Assembly: GCA_019247305.1 (NCBI GenBank)
Contig: JAFAPC010000149.1
Location: 1 to 33,764 of the forward strand
Direction of reading: 5' to 3'
Length of the DNA: 33,764 nt
DNA from: Pseudonocardiales bacterium
Lineage (GTDB): Bacteria > Actinomycetota > Actinomycetes > Mycobacteriales > Pseudonocardiaceae
Shown here: positions 1 through 9,424 of the stretch, piece after piece
How the letters are laid out: each line of letters starts with the position of its first letter
Numbering within the stretch: position 1 is the stretch's first letter
Notes under the pieces: generated by a model
Database searches by the model: none
What the model saw: the letters and a program-made list of their open reading frames with translations, nothing else
What the model was told of the DNA's origin: nothing
Translations under genes and position numbers: made by a program

Positions 1-60
1 CTGTTCGCCCACTGGAAAGCCGGCGCCTACCCCATCGGCTGGGCGACGGGAGCCGTGTGA
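1..60 (+). CDS. Group II intron reverse transcriptase/maturase, C-terminal 19 residues (partial)
   Basis: Frame 1 reads LFAHWKAGAYPIGW and five more residues, then TGA at 58-60. The LFAHW-type tail is the usual C-terminus of group II intron-encoded proteins, and the stop codon overlaps the start of domain V, as is common in bacterial introns of this kind. In a complete element the protein acts as maturase and reverse transcriptase for splicing and retrohoming. Only the tail is visible, so whether the protein is functional cannot be judged. Confidence 0.7.
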   Translation: MFAHWKAGAYPIGWATGAV

Positions 61-122
61 CGCGAGAGCGTCACGCACGGTTCAACGAGCGCCGGGGGGC
101 GCAACTCCCCCCGGCGACTCAC
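50..122 (+). ncRNA. Group II intron ribozyme domains V and VI
   Basis: Positions 50-83 are exactly 34 nt and fold as domain V: an 8-bp lower stem (GAGCCGTG / CACGGTTC) containing the catalytic AGC triad, a 2-nt CG bulge, a 6-bp upper stem (TGACGC / GCGTCA) and a GAGA GNRA tetraloop. Positions 87-120 form domain VI: GAG-CGCCGGGGGG pairs with CCCCCCGGCG-A-CTC, leaving A117 bulged as the lariat branch point. The fold was read directly by base pairing. Confidence 0.85.
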
Positions 123-454
123 CTGACAAAAACGACAGAATCTGTCGGTTTTGGCACACAAACAGTGATCATGGCGCTCCGCGTCTGCGTCCGGCACCTG
201 CCGGGGCAGTGCCCACAGCCCAGCTCGGCTGCCCTGCTGGGCGGTCCGCGGCGACGCCGCACTAGGCGATCGCGACACGCGGCGGTGCTCCCGGTCGTCC
301 TGCTTGCCAATGTTCCCTGACTGTGCCGCCGCCTTGGGCAAGGCCCCCGTCATTCGGAGCCGAATAGCGGTATGTGGCCGGCGTTCACACGTCATTCGAA
401 GCCGAATGGCGGTGGACGGCCGGCGCTAGGTGGCTCCGAATGGCGGGGACAGCG
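123..454. other. Intergenic region between intron and purA
   Basis: I see no convincing gene here. It holds an AT-flanked hairpin directly after the intron (133-147), a second hairpin near 333-346 (gccttg / caaggc), and the palindromic repeat pair at 349-413 that lies just past the purA stop and may act as its terminator. Confidence 0.5.
349..413. repeat. Palindromic direct repeats downstream of purA
   Basis: Two 23-bp copies (349-371 and 391-413) differ at two positions and repeat with a 42-bp period. Each contains an inverted repeat of the form ATTCG-n-CGAAT, and a third partial copy follows at about 433-446. They lie 40-100 bp past the purA stop, on the side where its transcript would end, so a terminator or dispersed intergenic repeat is likely. 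No T-tract is present, so terminator function is inferred. Confidence 0.55.
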
Positions 455-2445
<1,991 letters not shown>

Positions 2446-2466
2446 CCTCACGTTACGGTGGGCGTC

Positions 2467-3072
2467 ATGACCGCCGCCGAGCCACTGGGCGTCCCCGGCC
2501 GGCCCCCGGCTCGGCTGCTGACCGCAGCGGAGTACGCCCAGCTCGGTGAGACCGGGTGGGGTTACACCGAACTCCTGGACGGCCGCATCCTGGTGTCGCC
2601 CAGCCCAAGCCCGAAGCACAACATGGCCGGGCTCACGCTGGCGATGCAGATGGTCCCGCAGCTGCCCGAGGGCCTTCGCGTCATCCAGGACGTGGATATC
2701 GACCTGGGACTGGCTCCCGCCGATCAGCCTGGCTGGGTGCGCCGACCCGATCTGGTGGTGATCGATACCGTGGCGCTCAACCGGGTGGACCGCGACGGCG
2801 GACTGCTCAGGGCCGCGGACGTGCTGATCGTGGTGGAGATCGTCTCCCCGGGTTCCGGGCGTCTCGACTACGTCATCAAGCGAGACGAGTACGCCGACGC
2901 CGGCATCCCCCATTACTGGATCGTGGACCTCGACGAGCCGGTATCCCTGCTGGACTGTCACCTCGCCGAGGACTTCGGCTACGACTACTCCGGAACGATC
3001 ACGGCTGTGTTCACCACCAGCGTCCCGTTCCCCCTGCGGCTAGCGCTCGACGTCCTGATCGGACCTGGCTGA
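2467..3072 (+). CDS. Uma2-family (DUF820) PD-(D/E)XK nuclease-like protein
   Basis: A 201-residue protein of the Uma2/DUF820 family, which has a restriction-endonuclease-like fold and is abundant in cyanobacteria and actinobacteria; its cellular role is not established. Visible family marks: an early GYTELLDGRILVSPSPSPKH segment carrying the first acidic residue, RRPDLVVI with the second Asp, and VEIVSPGSGRLDYVIKRDEY containing the E-x-K-like core, then AGIPHYWIVD. The ATG at 2467 is preferred over a GTG three codons upstream. It is followed by the EACC1/caspase pair on the same strand after a 45-bp gap, so co-transcription is possible. Looks intact. Confidence 0.85.
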   Translation: MTAAEPLGVPGRPPARLLTAAEYAQLGETGWGYTELLDGRILVSPSPSPKHNMAGLTLAMQMVPQLPEGLRVIQDVDIDLGLAPADQPGWVRRPDLVVIDTVALNRVDRDGGLLRAADVLIVVEIVSPGSGRLDYVIKRDEYADAGIPHYWIVDLDEPVSLLDCHLAEDFGYDYSGTITAVFTTSVPFPLRLALDVLIGPG

Positions 3073-3117
3073 CACCCCGACGTTCCTTTCCCAGCTCGAC
3101 ACCACCAAGATTAGCGC

Positions 3118-3501
3118 GTGCAGTCACAGTCTGTCTCTGATCCGCTACTGAGCATCAGCGCCGATGACGGCGACGCGCTGCGGTCGTTGCTCGATTGGCT
3201 GCGGCACGAGGACGCCTTTCGAGGCCGGGTGCGCCCGGCCCAGAGGCCTGTGCGGCCTGGCGAGATGGGCGCTGTGGGACTCGACGCGCTGGTGGTCGCG
3301 CTCAGTGCCGGTGGCGCGGGCACAGTGCTGGCTGCCTCGGTGTCCACCTGGCTGAGCCAGCCCCGCCGGGCGGACGTGAAGCTGACCATCACCGCCGAAG
3401 ACGGCCGCCACCTCGAGCTCGACGCCCGCCGCGTCAAGGACCCCGCCGTCCTGATGCGGGAGGTCGAACGGCTGCTCCGCCCGAAGGACACCGAGTCATG
3501 A
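3118..3501 (+). CDS. EACC1-type effector-associated small protein (copy A)
   Basis: A 127-residue protein with an N-terminal region rich in acidic/Leu segments (DDGDALRSLLDWLRHE), a central Gly/Ala/Leu hydrophobic helix (GLDALVVALSAGGAGTVLAA), then strands DVKLTITAEDGRHLELDARR and a final helix DPAVLMREVERLLRP. This layout (short strand, hydrophobic helix, two beta strands, last helix) matches effector-associated constant component 1 (EACC1), described next to caspase and other effector genes in bacterial conflict systems. Its stop overlaps the caspase ATG by 4 nt (ATGA), so the two are translationally coupled. Start GTG. Function is inferred from partner genes; the two related genes are at 19600 and 24043. 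Confidence 0.7.
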   Translation: MQSQSVSDPLLSISADDGDALRSLLDWLRHEDAFRGRVRPAQRPVRPGEMGAVGLDALVVALSAGGAGTVLAASVSTWLSQPRRADVKLTITAEDGRHLELDARRVKDPAVLMREVERLLRPKDTES

Positions 3502-4342
3502 GCCAGCCGCGTTTCCCCGACCCGGCCCGCTCCCGCGCCGTGCTGATCGGCGCGAGCCACTACCCCGCCGCCGGGCCAGACCTGCTCGACATCCCGGCCG
3601 TGGGGGCGAACCTGACCGCGCTGCGCCAAGCGCTGACCAGCCCGGACACCGGGGTGCTGCGCCCCCGGAACGCTGCCGGGTGTTAACCGATCCGACCAGC
3701 CCGGACGACGTCGGCGCCGCGCTCTCCGAAGCGGCAGCCACCGCCACCGACCTGCTGCTGGTGTACTACGCCGGGCACGGCTTGGTCGACGACCGCGGCC
3801 GGCTGCACCTGGCGCTGGCGCAGACCCACCCGCACCGCCCCCGGTGGACCGCGCTCCCGTTCGACCTGCTCCGTGAGGAGATCGCACACAGCGCCGCTAC
3901 CACCCGCGTCCTCGTGCTCGACTGCTGCTTCTCCGGCCGGGCGATCGAAACGATGACCGACGATCAGGGGGTGATCGGCGGCCAGCTCGAAGTGGCCGGC
4001 ACCTACACGCTGACCTCCACCTCCGATAACGCCCCCTCCTACGCCCCGACCGGAGACCGGTACACCGCCTTCACCGGCGCGGTGCTCCGCGCGCTGGACC
4101 ACGCCGATCCGCTCACCCTCGACCAGCTCTATGTCGTAGTCGACCGCGACCTCGCAGCACGGAACCTTCCCCGCCCCCGACGTCGCGTCACCAACACCGC
4201 CGGCAACCTAGCCCTCTCCCGCGGCCCCTGCAAGCTGTTCTTTGGTACCAAGTCGACCTTGCGCCCGAGTAGCTGTGCCAATTCATCGCGGAGATCCCAT
4301 ATTTCCCACAGCGAGCTCTTGCTGTCCGACGCCGAGACGTAA
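3498..4342 (+). pseudogene. Caspase-like peptidase (C14), frameshifted and C-terminally truncated
   Basis: ATG 3498 begins SQPRFPDPARSRAVLIGASHY, a caspase N-terminus, but the frame ends after 62 codons at 3684. The -1 frame continues perfectly from about 3659: PPERCRVLTDPTSPDDVGAA, the His motif LLVYYAGHG and the Cys motif LVLDCCFSG. A one-base loss near the run of five C at 3662-3666 explains this. Homology stops at about 4225 (NTAGNLALSRG); the remaining residues to 4342 read antisense through the neighbouring nucleotidyltransferase and are not native. Caspase hemoglobinase-fold enzymes cleave target proteins and act as effectors in bacterial conflict systems. Both catalytic residues survive, so the damage may be recent, or the shift may be a sequencing error. 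Confidence 0.75.
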
Positions 4343-4482
4343 AGCAGGTCGACATCGCTGTCAGGCCGGTCCTCACCCCGCGCGACAGAGCCGAACACGC
4401 TGAGTTCTGCGATCCCGTAACGACGGCAGAGCTCGACAATCTGATCGTACACGGCGTCGAGTTCCAGGCTCACGAGGATCAC
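4129..4482 (-). pseudogene. MNT-type nucleotidyltransferase, C-terminally replaced
   Basis: A GTG at 4482 opens a minimal nucleotidyltransferase domain: helix ELDAVYDQIVELCRRYGI, then the active-site GSVARGEDRPDSDVDLLY (GS-x10-DxD) and LAQLLGRKVDLVPKNSL. MNT proteins act as antitoxins that modify HEPN toxins, or as related transferases. The family normally ends some 20-25 residues after VDLVPKN; here the frame instead runs about 40 residues into antisense of the caspase 3' end (Arg-rich, no homology). The junction is at about 4225-4245, where both convergent genes lose their tails. No HEPN partner is recognisable beside it. The start GTG overlaps the stop of the upstream frame (GTGA). Confidence 0.65.
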
Positions 4483-4760
4483 CTCAGTGAGCGTGAGACG
4501 GCGTCGGGGAGGACATCTTGACCGTGCTCCGTGGTGTCGGTGGGCATGGCAGCTTCAGTGTTCCAGTGCAGCGCCTGCGCGCGTAGCCCGAGATCCCGAT
4601 GGATGTCAACGGCGTCCGCGGCGAACCGGACGGGGGTAACGCCGTACTGATCGGCCACCGAACTGAGGCAGTCCGGCAAGTCCTCGGCGCTGTTGTACGA
4701 GACGACGACGCAGTCCACCGCTACCGGCGTACTCACCTCGCCGAGGGTACGGACCGTCAC
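4479..4760 (-). pseudogene. Remnant with a glycosyltransferase family 2 N-terminal motif
   Basis: An open frame of 93 codons whose first 40 residues contain VDCVVVSYNSAEDLPDCLSS, the nucleotide-sugar-binding opening of GT2 glycosyltransferases. The sequence after residue 42 no longer follows the family, which normally exceeds 250 residues. The stop overlaps the GTG of the MNT gene by 4 nt. Most likely a fused fragment left by a deletion; a small real gene cannot be excluded. Confidence 0.35.
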
Positions 4761-4935
4761 CGGATCCTCACGCGGCGGGTCCGGCCCCGGACAACGGGTG
4801 CGACACCCGGGAGGACGGCGACTTGAGAGGTCGTCTTGGAGGAGACCGCTTTGGAAGACCCGGCTGGTGGGTGCTCTCAGGCCGGTGCGCGGTCAGGGTT
4901 ATGACACTGTTTACGACATCAGGTTCAGCACGGCG

Positions 4936-5523
4936 ATGATGCGCCGCGGCGACGAGCCGCCGCCGACTTTAGCTTCTGTATCAGTTGCCACCCTGCTCTC
5001 GTCACTTTTGGTATGGCCTGAGGCAAAGTTGTACACGTTGGTGTGTTCCTGGCATCTACCGTGGGCGGCGGTGGTCATTCTCATGTTGCTCTCCGCCTCC
5101 GTAGGCGTGGTGCTGGTGATCGCGCTGCCGATCCTCGTAATAACAGCGGTGGAAATTCTGTGGCACCAGCACCGAGACGCCCCCAGGAACCGGGCCGCCG
5201 TGTTCGTGGCCCGAAACAGTGCCGGGCGTGGCGGTTGCAGACTGAGGTGCTCGGTGCGTTGGGCAAGCACACGCGCCTGGTTGTCAGAGGAGGTCGATTT
5301 CTACGGTGGGGTCCACGCGGCGCAGTCGTGTGGGGTCGGCGCTCAGAGCTGGCCATCCCCGTTGATGACTGGCGTGGACTACCCAGGTGGCAAGGACGTC
5401 GCAGGTTCCGGTCGCGGCGATCCGGGCTTCGATGGCGTCGCGATCGCTTTCGGACAGCTCGGTGATCAGCACGTGCGGGTGAGCGGTCACCTCGCCCACC
5501 AGCCCGGCGGAGCCGGGCCGTAA
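4936..5523 (+). CDS. Possible small membrane protein (uncertain)
   Basis: From ATG 4936 the frame gives a Pro-rich start, a weak hydrophobic stretch (ASVSVATLLSSLLVW) and a strong one of about 30 residues (AAVVILMLLSASVGVVLVIA and on), which would span the membrane once or twice. Base composition is lower in GC than the neighbours. After about 5280 the frame overlaps the PIN gene on the opposite strand and looks like antisense, so the native 3' end was probably lost. Unrecognised; may be a fragment. Confidence 0.3.
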   Translation: MMRRGDEPPPTLASVSVATLLSSLLVWPEAKLYTLVCSWHLPWAAVVILMLLSASVGVVLVIALPILVITAVEILWHQHRDAPRNRAAVFVARNSAGRGGCRLRCSVRWASTRAWLSEEVDFYGGVHAAQSCGVGAQSWPSPLMTGVDYPGGKDVAGSGRGDPGFDGVAIAFGQLGDQHVRVSGHLAHQPGGAGP

Positions 5524-5697
5524 CGTGAGGATCTCCAGGCGGGCCAGGGTGGGCAGCAGCAGGGTCAGTCCCCGGGTGCGGGCCACACCTACCCATGCCC
5601 GCAGGGATATCAAGCCCTCGGTCCAGACGGCCAGCGCGCTGGTGTCGAGGACCTTGCCCGCGATCGAGACCTCCCCGGGCGGGGACGGCTGGCTCAG
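5284..5697 (-). CDS. PIN-domain toxin (VapC-like)
   Basis: A 137-residue PIN ribonuclease-like protein, the toxin of a VapBC-type pair; such enzymes cut RNA with Mg2+ held by conserved acidic residues. The first acid is in KVLDTSALAVW near residue 17, a middle acid in ARLEILTL, and the end has the usual GWPALSADPTRLRRV. The first motif is kept only if translation starts upstream of the in-frame TTG at 5613. The one sensible candidate is CTG 5697, which overlaps the antitoxin stop as CTGA, the position where an ATGA would be expected. A non-AUG start or a mutated start codon is therefore implied. C-terminal acidic positions look weaker than in VapC (VLATWVVHAS where a D is expected). Confidence 0.7.
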   Translation of the reverse strand: MSQPSPPGEVSIAGKVLDTSALAVWTEGLISLRAWVGVARTRGLTLLLPTLARLEILTLRPGSAGLVGEVTAHPHVLITELSESDRDAIEARIAATGTCDVLATWVVHASHQRGWPALSADPTRLRRVDPTVEIDLL

Positions 5698-6002
5698 GAC
5701 GTCTCCGCCACGACCTGGGTACGGCGCACGACGTCATCGCCGGGCCACTCCCAGCCCTGAGTGTCATAGATCCGGCGGTAATCGGCCAGCGTAGGAGCCC
5801 CGAAACGCTCCGCCATCCGACGCTCGATCGCCAGCCCCCGCTCAGCACGTTCGGCGTCGGTGCCCGGCGCCCCGGCGGGGACGATCTCGGCGATGGGCCG
5901 CCCGTCACGAACGACACGGACCCTCGCCCCCTCGGCAGCCTTCCGGAATGCCTCGGCAACCCCCTGAGGATCGTCGGGTGAGACCTCATACGCGGCGCTC
6001 AT
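5694..6002 (-). CDS. Phd-like antitoxin partner of the PIN protein
   Basis: A 102-residue protein with a Phd/YefM-type N-terminal DNA-binding region (AEAFRKAAEGARVRVVRDGR, then PIAEIVPA) and a C-terminal toxin-binding tail (ERRMAERFGAPTLADYRRIY, then WPGDDVVRR). Such antitoxins neutralise the toxin and repress their own promoter. ATG at 6002; the stop overlaps the toxin start. A paralogous tail occurs at 30122-30403 in the second, damaged module. Confidence 0.75.
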   Translation of the reverse strand: MSAAYEVSPDDPQGVAEAFRKAAEGARVRVVRDGRPIAEIVPAGAPGTDAERAERGLAIERRMAERFGAPTLADYRRIYDTQGWEWPGDDVVRRTQVVAETS

Positions 6003-6202
6003 AGGCCAGGAGTGTAGCGGCCGGTGCCCCGCGCAACGCGGGGTGCGGTCAGGAAGTCGCCAGGAGCCGCAACCGGCGGTATCTCGTCTTGTTCGTCGTT
6101 TCGCGGATGGCAAGCCGACACCGCTCCGTTGGAGGGCCTACCGGGACTCGGGCGGGGTTCGACGTTGTGTGGTGTTGTTTTTGTGGGCAGATACGATTCT
6201 AG

Positions 6203-6481
6203 GTGAGGACCTTGGACTGTGCGGTCTTCAGCGCGAGCGCCGCCCAGCAGTTCGCCGCCCATTTTTACGCGCCAGACTGCCCAGCGGCAACCACGCAGTG
6301 GGCCACCCAGGTCAGCAGCCCGATCGCGTACGCCTCGACCGGTGATCGCTCACCCGACGTCGACCCGAGCGACGTCATGACGATCTCCTCTGGTGAGATC
6401 GACCCGGAGGGAGGGCCACCGCTGGGCCGGTTCGTTCTTCGACGCACCAACCAAGACCGGTGGTCCATCGTGCGAACATGA
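6203..6481 (+). CDS. Conserved small ORF upstream of the left XRE-TPR regulator
   Basis: A 92-residue frame ending LGRFVLRRTNQDRWSIVRT. Its C-terminal 50 residues (from STGDRSPDV) are almost the same as a frame upstream of the right regulator (33510-33690, minus), so the segment is conserved at protein level. It lies in the same reading frame as the regulator 63 bp downstream, separated by one TGA; in the right copy no stop intervenes. Start is GTG 6203, or an internal ATG at 6378 where conservation is strongest. No known family recognised. Confidence 0.45.
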   Translation: MRTLDCAVFSASAAQQFAAHFYAPDCPAATTQWATQVSSPIAYASTGDRSPDVDPSDVMTISSGEIDPEGGPPLGRFVLRRTNQDRWSIVRT

Positions 6482-6544
6482 AACACCAGGATTGATCAGT
6501 GCTCACCACAGACGCTGCACCAACCGACACCAGGAGGTCGGGCC

Positions 6545-7399
6545 GTGCCCACACCGAACGATAAGTTACCGAATGATAAGTTTCGGAAAGCTCGGTTGCG
6601 CACCGCATCCCTCCCCAATCCTGAGGAGTCCCTTTCCCGTCAGGAACTGGCGGAGATGGCCAACAAGTGGATATGGGAACACCACCATGAGGAGGTAGAC
6701 TTAGACGCAAATTACCTCGGCAAAATCGAACAAGGACTCAGCCGCTGGCCACGAGCAGTGTACCGGGAGGCCTTCCGAGCGATCCTGGGTGCCTCCACAG
6801 ATTCCGCACTGGGATTCGTCAATTCCCGGTCCCGCCGCACAGCAGTAAAACTGGGCACGGTGGACAAAGTGAAACGACAAAAATTCGTCCGCAACGTCAC
6901 CGTCGGTGGCGTCAGCGGCCTCATCCTGGGAGAACCGGTCGCGGAGCTGCTGGAAGGCATTGGCGAACCCGCCCCGCCCCCCGCCCGGGTCGGCACGAGC
7001 GACATCGCGCTGATCCGCACCGTTACCCGGGAGCTCGAGTCGTGGGGCAACACCTACGGGGGTGAGTCGATCCGAGAGGTCGCCATGGCGCAGCTGCGCC
7101 GCTCCTCCAGGCTGCTAGAGGCCAGTTGTCCGGACCGGCTGCTCCCCGAGCTACACGCCGCGATCGGCGAACTCGCCGAGAGTGCCGGGTTTATGGCCAT
7201 GGACGCGGGCGCCCAGGCGGAGGCCCGCCTGGTGTTGGGCTTCGGCCTATCGTGCGCCGAGCAGGCGAAGGACTGGAACCTGCGCGCCCGTGTGCTGTCG
7301 AGCATGGCCGCGCAGGCGGTCTCGAGTGGGCAGCCTGATGAGGGCCTGACGCTGGCGGAGTGGGCTCTGGTTCACTGTAGACCCCATGCTCGTCAATAA
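6545..7399 (+). pseudogene. XRE-type HTH / TPR regulator, C-terminally truncated
   Basis: GTG 6545 follows a strong AGGAGG 9 nt upstream. The 284-residue product has an N-terminal helix-turn-helix (SRQELAEMANKWIWEHHHEE, then YLGKIEQGLSRWP), a linker KVKRQKFVRNVTVGGVSGL and the first TPR-like repeats (SCAEQAKDWNLRARVLSSMA). It aligns along its length with the intact 463-residue regulator at 32073-33464, but after LTLAEWAL the sequence diverges and stops at once, so about 180 C-terminal residues of TPRs are missing. The break joins at about 7375 to the conserved block at 7380. It may still bind DNA, but would lack its sensor part. Confidence 0.75.
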
Positions 7400-7457
7400 C
7401 CTGATTGACGCACTCGCGCACGCTGTCCCTCACACACGCGGTGACACAAACCCGTGA
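7386..7457 (+). CDS. Conserved mini-ORF (23 aa), 3' part shared with the right locus
   Basis: ATG 7386 to TGA 7457 reads MLVNNLIDALAHAVPHTRGD then TNP. The right locus has MPVTNLGDAAHHTRGETNP at the end of a 49-codon frame (31447-31596, minus), with matching stop. The stop overlaps a downstream GTG (GTGA) in both loci. Conservation across a duplication suggests a translated peptide or a leader coupled to the next gene. The 5' part is lost here through the regulator truncation. Confidence 0.35.
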   Translation: MLVNNLIDALAHAVPHTRGDTNP

Positions 7458-7482
7458 ACTTCCTCGCCTGTCTGTGGCGATC

Positions 7483-7770
7483 ATGCACCAGCAGTGCCTG
7501 GATCAGCTGGACGCCATCGAAGCCAGGCCGACATCGCAGCAGCTCGCCGAGCTAGCCAGCGCCACCCGCGCGCTCCTAGCCCTGCACCCGGTCGATGAGG
7601 ACGGCTACTGCCGCATCTGTATCACATCACGATGGTGGCGGTTTTCGCGCCGCCGCGTCTGCACCCTCTACGCCGCCTTCGCACACCCCAGGCCCGAAAA
7701 CCCACACGATCCACAACCGGACACAGCAGGGGCGACCCCAGCTAGACCAGCTAAATCGTGGACGAGCTAA
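7483..7770 (+). CDS. Small Cys/Arg/Trp-rich conserved protein (left copy)
   Basis: A 95-residue protein beginning MHQQCLDQLDAIEARP, then ALLALHPVDEDGYCRIC, SRWWRFSRRRVCTLYAAFAH and a Pro-rich tail. The YCRIC motif and the later Cys could hold a metal or structural site. A close paralogue lies at 31157-31450 beside the second regulator, so this is a companion gene of that regulator family. Start ATG 7483 is chosen from alignment with the paralogue. Function unknown. Confidence 0.6.
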   Translation: MHQQCLDQLDAIEARPTSQQLAELASATRALLALHPVDEDGYCRICITSRWWRFSRRRVCTLYAAFAHPRPENPHDPQPDTAGATPARPAKSWTS

Positions 7771-7884
7771 AGCGCCGCACCGATAGCGCCTTCTCCGGGA
7801 ACGCCAGCCGGCTTGGTGGTGCCGTAACGACGTGTGGGGACCAACGCGCCGACCGGCGACACGCCGGGACCAGGATTCCTAGGC

Positions 7885-7977
7885 TCAGCGGCGGGTGGTG
7901 CGGGACCGAAGGGCGGCGCCGAGCGCGATGGCGGAGGCGCCGAGGGTGGCAAGCCGGCGCAGGTAGACGGTGGCCAT
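7885..7977 (-). CDS. Very small hydrophobic-helix protein (30 aa)
   Basis: ATG 7977 overlaps the stop of the degraded thiamine-diphosphate enzyme gene (TGATG). It encodes MATVYLRRLATLGASAIALG followed by AALRSRTTRR: one Ala/Leu hydrophobic segment with Arg at both ends, as in small membrane-associated proteins. The tight coupling supports a real gene that ended the hydrogenase operon; at this length, chance cannot be excluded. Confidence 0.4.
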   Translation of the reverse strand: MATVYLRRLATLGASAIALGAALRSRTTRR

Positions 7978-9104
7978 CAGCTCTCGCCCCCGGGCAGCTT
8001 TTCTTTGATCGTCTCAGTGAACTCGTGCAGCTTCTGCTTCACGCCCTGCTTGACGATCCCGGCAGCCTCCGGGTCCCCCTTGAGGACGGCCTTGGCCGAC
8101 TTTTTGGCCTGTTCCCACATGATGTGCGGCGGGATCGGGGGCACCTCCTGGCTGACGACCGCTTCGAGCACCACCGGGCGGTCCGCGGCCAGCGCCTCGT
8201 CCCAGCACGCGCCGATCCGGGTCGGGTCGTCACACCGGATTCCCTTGAGCCCGAGCAGTTCGGCGAATTGAGCGTAGGGAACGTCGGGAATGTACTGCGA
8301 GCCCATGAACTTCGGGTCGCCGGCCATCGCCCGCTGCTCCCAGGTGACCTGGTTGAGGTCCTGGTTGTTGAAGACGCAGAAAATCAGCGTCGGGTTGGAC
8401 CACCGCTCCCAGTACCGCTTAACAGTGATCATTTCTGCCATTCCGTTCATCTGGAACGCGCCGTCCCCGACGAAGGCGATGACCGGGAGGTGCGGATAGG
8501 CGAATTGTGCGCCGATCGCATAGGGCGGCCCAGCAGGGTCTTGGCCACCCCGGCACCGAGCAGCTCAGCTACCTCGATCACCTCGGCGGCGGCCCCGACC
8601 GCTCCCTGCCCGATGAGCATGGCGACCTTGGCACCGTCGTTGAGAATGCCGGCGGCCTTGCGCAACTCCGACTCCGGCGGGATGACCCTCGGCTTCGTCC
8701 ACCCGACGCTGGTGTAGACCGCCCCGTGCATCCGGGGTGGCGAGGGCTGTATTGAGATCGACCTCCTGCTGGTACTCGACGCCCAGCGAGATCCGCTTCT
8801 GCTGCCCGATAATGGCCACCACCGGCTGGCGATCCATCCGTGCGTCGTACAGGCCGTTGAGCAGGTGAATCGCCCCCGGTCCTGAGGTGGCCATTGTGCA
8901 GCCCACCTCCCCGGTGAACTTGGCATGGGCGGTCGCCATGAACGCGCCCATTTCCTCGTGCCGGGGCTGGATGAGCTCGGGATCACCTTGTGCCCGATCC
9001 AGGGCGCCCAGGAATCCGTTGATGCCATCACCCGGGTAACCGTAGACGCGGTGGATGCCCCATTCGGTGAGTCGGTGCAGGACTTAGTCGGCAACCTTGG
9101 CCAT
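7977..9104 (-). pseudogene. Thiamine-diphosphate enzyme (acetolactate synthase / pyruvate oxidase-like), multiply disrupted
   Basis: ATG 9104 with AAGG-type ribosome site starts MAKVAD, then an in-frame TAA as codon 7. The frame continues VLHRLTEWGIHRVYGYPGDG, the TPP-binding MATSGPGAIHLLNGL and LGVEYQQEVDLNT. There a deletion of about 50 codons shifts the frame (about 8735); a second frame gives GWTKPRVIPPE through GAGVAKTLLG. A second deletion of roughly 200 codons removes the middle domain and joins to PYAIGAQFAYPHLPVIAFVG (about 8525). The C-terminal TPP domain then runs intact (GDGAFQMNG, VFNNQDLNQVTWEQ) to 7977. Intact relatives are about 580-600 residues. Clearly a pseudogene at the distal end of the hydrogenase operon. 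Confidence 0.88.
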
Positions 9105-9216
9105 GCGAAAGAACCTTCCTGGCGACGCTGTGGGTAACACCATCCAGCTACCCGCCTGCGGCTGTGGTGAAACGGGCCCGCGATGTCAGCACGGGCCGCG
9201 CCCGTCTCTCAGCCTC

Positions 9217-9369
9217 TTAGCCGCCGCCGGCCCGCTGGTACCATATGGGCCCCTGCGGCGCGCTGCCCATCCGCCAAATCTTGATCTCGCGCATCAAGGC
9301 GGGAAACTCCTTCACGGAAAGTGCCACAAGGCCCGCCACACCGAGTACCGTCAACACCCATTTCGCCAT
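9217..9369 (-). CDS. Small membrane-helix protein of the hydrogenase operon (DUF6893-like, 50 aa)
   Basis: ATG 9369 with AGGGA upstream encodes a 50-residue protein: a single N-terminal hydrophobic helix (WVLTVLGVAGLVAL) followed by VKEFPALMREIKIWRM and a Gly-rich end. The pattern of one helix plus an LP/FP-x-hydrophobic-R-E/Y-I/L motif resembles the DUF6893 small proteins that accompany actinobacterial uptake hydrogenases. It lies 55 bp after the 68-residue gene, on the same strand. The name is inferred from pattern and context. Confidence 0.5.
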   Translation of the reverse strand: MAKWVLTVLGVAGLVALSVKEFPALMREIKIWRMGSAPQGPIWYQRAGGG

Positions 9370-9424
9370 GCTGCATCCCTTTCTGTCCGCGCCGTCCAGC
9401 TTGCCGTTCAGCTCGCCTCGGCGC

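Larger units (their letters stand above)
1..122 (+). mobile_element. 3' end of a bacterial group II intron
   Basis: The window opens inside a group II intron. The last codons of an intron-encoded reverse transcriptase/maturase (1-60) run into a textbook domain V (50-83) and a domain VI hairpin whose lower stem leaves A117 unpaired as candidate branch point. The intron should end at about 122, after ACTCAC. The 5' part (domains I-IV and most of the protein) lies outside the window. The downstream exon begins with a small inverted repeat (cgacag 133-138 / ctgtcg 142-147) followed by T-rich sequence. The exact 3' splice position is inferred. Confidence 0.8.

Noticed and set aside
3657..3690. Programmed -1 frameshift in caspase copy A
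   Set aside because: There is no X-XXY-YYZ slippery heptamer before the shift, and the gene is also truncated at its 3' end, so decay or sequencing error is simpler.
7758..8717. Plus-strand frame starting MDELKRRTDS
   Set aside because: The first codons match the right locus only because the 3' end of the Cys-rich gene is shared; the rest is antisense to the thiamine-diphosphate pseudogene.
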